A stretch of DNA of 64,000 nucleotides from Paenibacillus pabuli NBRC 13638. GTDB taxonomy: Bacteria > Bacillota > Bacilli > Paenibacillales > Paenibacillaceae. Position numbers and translations under genes: made by a program. This document shows, one piece after another, positions 63,232 through 64,000 of the stretch. A model generated the notes under the pieces. It ran no database searches. It was not told the DNA's origin and saw only the letters and a program-made list of their open reading frames with translations. Where the stretch lies: contig NZ_BCNM01000025.1 in NCBI RefSeq assembly GCF_001514495.1, positions 1 to 64,000 on the forward strand, in the 5' to 3' direction. Position 1 is the first letter of the stretch; each line of letters opens with the position of its first letter.

Positions 63232-64000
63232 ATGCACATCGTTGTCGTTGGTTTGAATTATCGCACGGCGCCTGTAGAGGTTAGGGAACGATTCACATTT
63301 GCAGAAAAGGACTTGTCTGAAGCGCTGCAGCAGCTCAAGCTGACCAAGAGTGTATTGGAAGGTGTAATCGTAGCCACATGTAACCGTACCGAGTTGTACG
63401 TTGTGGTAGACCGTCTTCACATGTGTGGTTATTTTATTCGGACATTCATGGAACAATGGTTTAATGTTCCGCGGGAAGAATTTACGCAACACTTATATAT
63501 ATATGAAGATGATCAGGCCATGCGCCATTTGTTCCGTGTCATTTGTGGACTGGACTCCATGGTCATTGGTGAGACTCAGATTCTCGGGCAGGTGAAACAG
63601 GCTTTTTTCAAAGCTCAGGAAGAAAAGGCTACTGGAACATGGTTTAATATGCTGTTCAAGCAAGCAGTTACATTAGGTAAACGGGCACATTCGGAAACCT
63701 CGATTGGGGAAAGTGCGGTTTCTGTAAGTTATGCTGCCGTTGAACTGGGCAAACGGATTTTTGGCATGTTCACAGACAAGAAGGTGCTGATTCTGGGTGC
63801 CGGCAAAATGAGTGAACTTACCGTGAAACATCTCTATGCCAATGGAGCGTCTGAAGTGATCGTGGCGAATCGTACACTTGCGCGGGCCGAGGAATTGGCA
63901 GCGAAGTTTAAGGGGACTCCTTGTACGATGGAACAGGCGTTGGCGCGGTTAAACGAGGTAGATATTGTGATTAGTTCCACGGGGGCTGAACGATATATAC
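63232..64000 (+). CDS. hemA: Glutamyl-tRNA reductase, 5' part
   Basis: The first 256 codons are present and the gene runs off the right edge. It reduces glutamyl-tRNA to glutamate-1-semialdehyde, the first step of haem synthesis. MHIVVVGLNYRTAPVEVRE opens the catalytic domain. VATCNRTELY carries nucleophile C50, GLDSMVIGETQILGQVKQA and SVSYAAVEL follow, and VLILGAGKMSEL is the NADPH-binding loop. A weak AGGCAGGTGA ribosome site precedes ATG 63232. Gene order agrees with Bacillales, where hemA heads the hem operon. Confidence 0.97.
   Translation, partial: MHIVVVGLNYRTAPVEVRERFTFAEKDLSEALQQLKLTKSVLEGVIVATCNRTELYVVVDRLHMCGYFIRTFMEQWFNVPREEFTQHLYIYEDDQAMRHLFRVICGLDSMVIGETQILGQVKQAFFKAQEEKATGTWFNMLFKQAVTLGKRAHSETSIGESAVSVSYAAVELGKRIFGMFTDKKVLILGAGKMSELTVKHLYANGASEVIVANRTLARAEELAAKFKGTPCTMEQALARLNEVDIVISSTGAERYI

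Overview
The window looks like a chromosomal segment of a spore-forming, low-to-mid GC Firmicute, most likely Paenibacillus or a close relative. Reasons: a Bacillales-type gerM-rph-rdgB block, a tig-clpP-clpX-ispG-lonB-lon-engB block followed by speD and hemA, strong GGAGG-type ribosome binding sites, CcpA-type cre and SigmaA-type promoter sequences, and a membrane-anchored AraC regulator beside an Lpl/YtcP-type sugar ABC transporter. The genus is inferred from content; no database was searched.

Layout. 1-4.9 kb: 3' end of an AT-rich nonribosomal peptide synthetase, (A)-T-C-A-T-C, with an aspartate-like adenylation code and no thioesterase. 5-6.2 kb: one orphan gene, a possible transposase relic and a hairpin-rich intergenic element. 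6.2-7.5 kb: M20 dipeptidase. 7.7-20.5 kb: a pectin/rhamnogalacturonan-type catabolic locus (sensor-regulator, two permeases, binding lipoprotein, GH106-like hydrolase, CE4-like deacetylase, GH105-like unsaturated glycuronyl hydrolase). 20.7-28 kb: DUF72 protein, methyltransferase and metallo-beta-lactamase pair, ApbE/haem-membrane-protein flavin module, PgpA, GerM. 28-29.4 kb: RNase PH and XTP/dITP pyrophosphatase.

29.7-35.1 kb holds five tightly packed genes (LRR protein, ATP-grasp, alkaline-phosphatase-superfamily hydrolase, two radical SAM enzymes). I recognise them as the STM4015-4014-4013-4012-4011 set, a conserved group to which, as far as I know, no pathway has been assigned. An asparagine synthetase converges on it, and a palindrome matching the Gram-positive LexA box lies upstream. 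This is the best candidate in the window for an undescribed system.

38.7-50.1 kb is bracketed by two identical tRNA-Arg(TCT) genes in opposite orientation. Each is followed by tandem ~131-bp units carrying a copy of the tRNA 3' end and a terminator. Between them lie a chemoreceptor, a secreted triple-RidA protein, a methyltransferase, a large subtilase and an MFS transporter. From 50.3 kb to the right edge the genes are housekeeping: a YsoA-like protein (apparently starting at AUU), trigger factor, ClpP, ClpX, IspG, LonB, Lon, EngB, an unknown protein, SpeD and the start of HemA.
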